Positions 4,507 through 5,146 of a stretch of DNA of 5,146 nt are shown here, in pieces. Position 1 is the first letter of the stretch, and each line of letters starts with the position of its first letter. This DNA comes from Candidatus Omnitrophota bacterium (GTDB lineage Bacteria > Omnitrophota > Gorgyraeia > Gygaellales > Profunditerraquicolaceae). The notes beneath the pieces are model-generated. The model was not told the origin of the DNA, did no database searches, and worked only from the letters and a program-made list of their open reading frames with translations. The stretch lies in assembly GCA_028713875.1 (NCBI GenBank), contig JAQTNM010000120.1, positions 1 through 5,146 of the forward strand, read 5' to 3'. Position numbers and translations under genes: made by a program.

Positions 4507-5146
4507 ATTTTTTTATGGTATCAAAAACTTTGAGGGCTTCCTTCGCAGCCCTTACGTCATGGACCCTTAGGAGGTTGGCGCCGTTTTCTGCGGCTAAGAT
4601 ACACGCTGAAACCGTGCCAAAAAGCCGTTCTCCAGGGTCTGCCTGTAGTATTTTTCCCAGGAATGATTTTCGGGAAACCCCGATGCATATGGGTTTACCC
4701 AGGACGCGGAATTCACCAAGTTTCTTCAGGATCTCTAAATTATGCTCATAAGTCTTGCCGAAGCCGATGCCCGGGTCAATGATAATTTTTTTCTGCTCTA
4801 TGCCGGCATCCAAAGCCAGCTTTATCGAATTATCCAAATAAGTTATAATATCGTCAATCAGAGATTCGTAACGGGGATTGATATGCATGGTTTTTGGCAG
4901 ACCCCGCATATGCATGATAATTACCCCGGCCTTATATCGCGCTGTAAGTTTTGCCATTTTTTTGTTTCTTAGCCCGGTTATATCATTGACCATGAGCGCG
5001 CCGTTATCCAAGGCCTGCCTTGCCACTTCAGGCTTACGCGTATCTACGGATATCGGGACCTTTATCTTTTTCGCCAGGGCCCTGACTGCGGGTATCGTTC
5101 TCCTTAATTCTTCATCCAAAGATACAGGCTCTGCCCCTGGACGGCT
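4493..5146 (-). CDS. folP: Dihydropteroate synthase (5' end outside window)
   Basis: The frame is open to the window edge, giving 217 residues of the C-terminal part; the first visible residues SRPGAEPVSLDEELRR continue the family's ST(S/T)RPGA loop, so the TTG at 5119 is an internal leucine codon and not a start. The enzyme joins 4-aminobenzoate to dihydropterin pyrophosphate in folate synthesis and is the sulfonamide target. Landmarks in order are ISVDTRKPEVA, MVNDITGL, GVIIMHMRG, IIIDPGIGFGKTYEHNLEIL (pterin-binding), CIGVSRKSFLG (with the Ser-Arg-Lys substrate loop), GTVSACILAAENGA and LLRVHDV near the end, which carries the conserved Arg and His. Roughly 50–60 N-terminal residues are missing from the window. 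It is the most upstream gene seen and overlaps cdaA by 14 nt. Confidence 0.97.
   Translation of the reverse strand, partial: SRPGAEPVSLDEELRRTIPAVRALAKKIKVPISVDTRKPEVARQALDNGALMVNDITGLRNKKMAKLTARYKAGVIIMHMRGLPKTMHINPRYESLIDDIITYLDNSIKLALDAGIEQKKIIIDPGIGFGKTYEHNLEILKKLGEFRVLGKPICIGVSRKSFLGKILQADPGERLFGTVSACILAAENGANLLRVHDVRAAKEALKVFDTIKKYEFS

Noticed and set aside
4493..5119. Taking the TTG at 5119 as the folP start.
   Set aside because: The frame continues upstream with the conserved RPGAEPVS segment of dihydropteroate synthase, so the true start lies outside the window.

Overview
All supported genes in this window lie on the minus strand, so biological order runs from high to low coordinates. 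Mixed A/T-rich and G/C-rich stretches, tightly packed or overlapping genes and weak Shine-Dalgarno sequences suggest a compact bacterial genome. The order folP–cdaA–short YbbR-like ORF–pdxJ–acpS–nnrD, together with an archaeal-type thymidylate synthase and a PilZ protein, reminds me of candidate-phylum bacteria such as Omnitrophota. This taxonomic guess is from memory and is weak.

Region 5146–1701 is a housekeeping operon: folP (5' end outside the window), cdaA, a 45-residue YbbR/CdaR-like membrane peptide missed by ordinary ORF length cut-offs, pdxJ, acpS and nnrD. Gaps are 1–9 nt or the genes overlap (14, 4 and 41 nt), so translation is probably coupled. The products serve folate synthesis, c-di-AMP signalling, vitamin B6 synthesis, acyl-carrier-protein activation and repair of damaged NAD(P)H.

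Region 1699–1080 is the unusual part. One nucleotide after nnrD begins a 41-codon ORF that looks like the N-terminus of a PD-(D/E)XK endonuclease of the group I intron-associated type. It stops 4 nt before a tRNA-Thr(UGU). Next come tRNA-Tyr(GUA), split inside its anticodon by a 207-nt group I intron, and tRNA-Gly(UCC). The intron has a recognisable P1 to P9 core and its splice sites can be placed to the base. An intron in a tRNA beside a truncated homing-type endonuclease is the best candidate here for something undescribed.

Region 1079–968 holds no gene but can form several hairpins, including one that would capture the T arm of tRNA-Gly. It leads into an archaeal-type thymidylate synthase gene (967–218), which overlaps by one base a PilZ-domain gene that runs out of the window at position 1. 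No intrinsic terminator or convincing promoter was found, so the tRNAs may be processed from a long transcript that also carries the protein genes.
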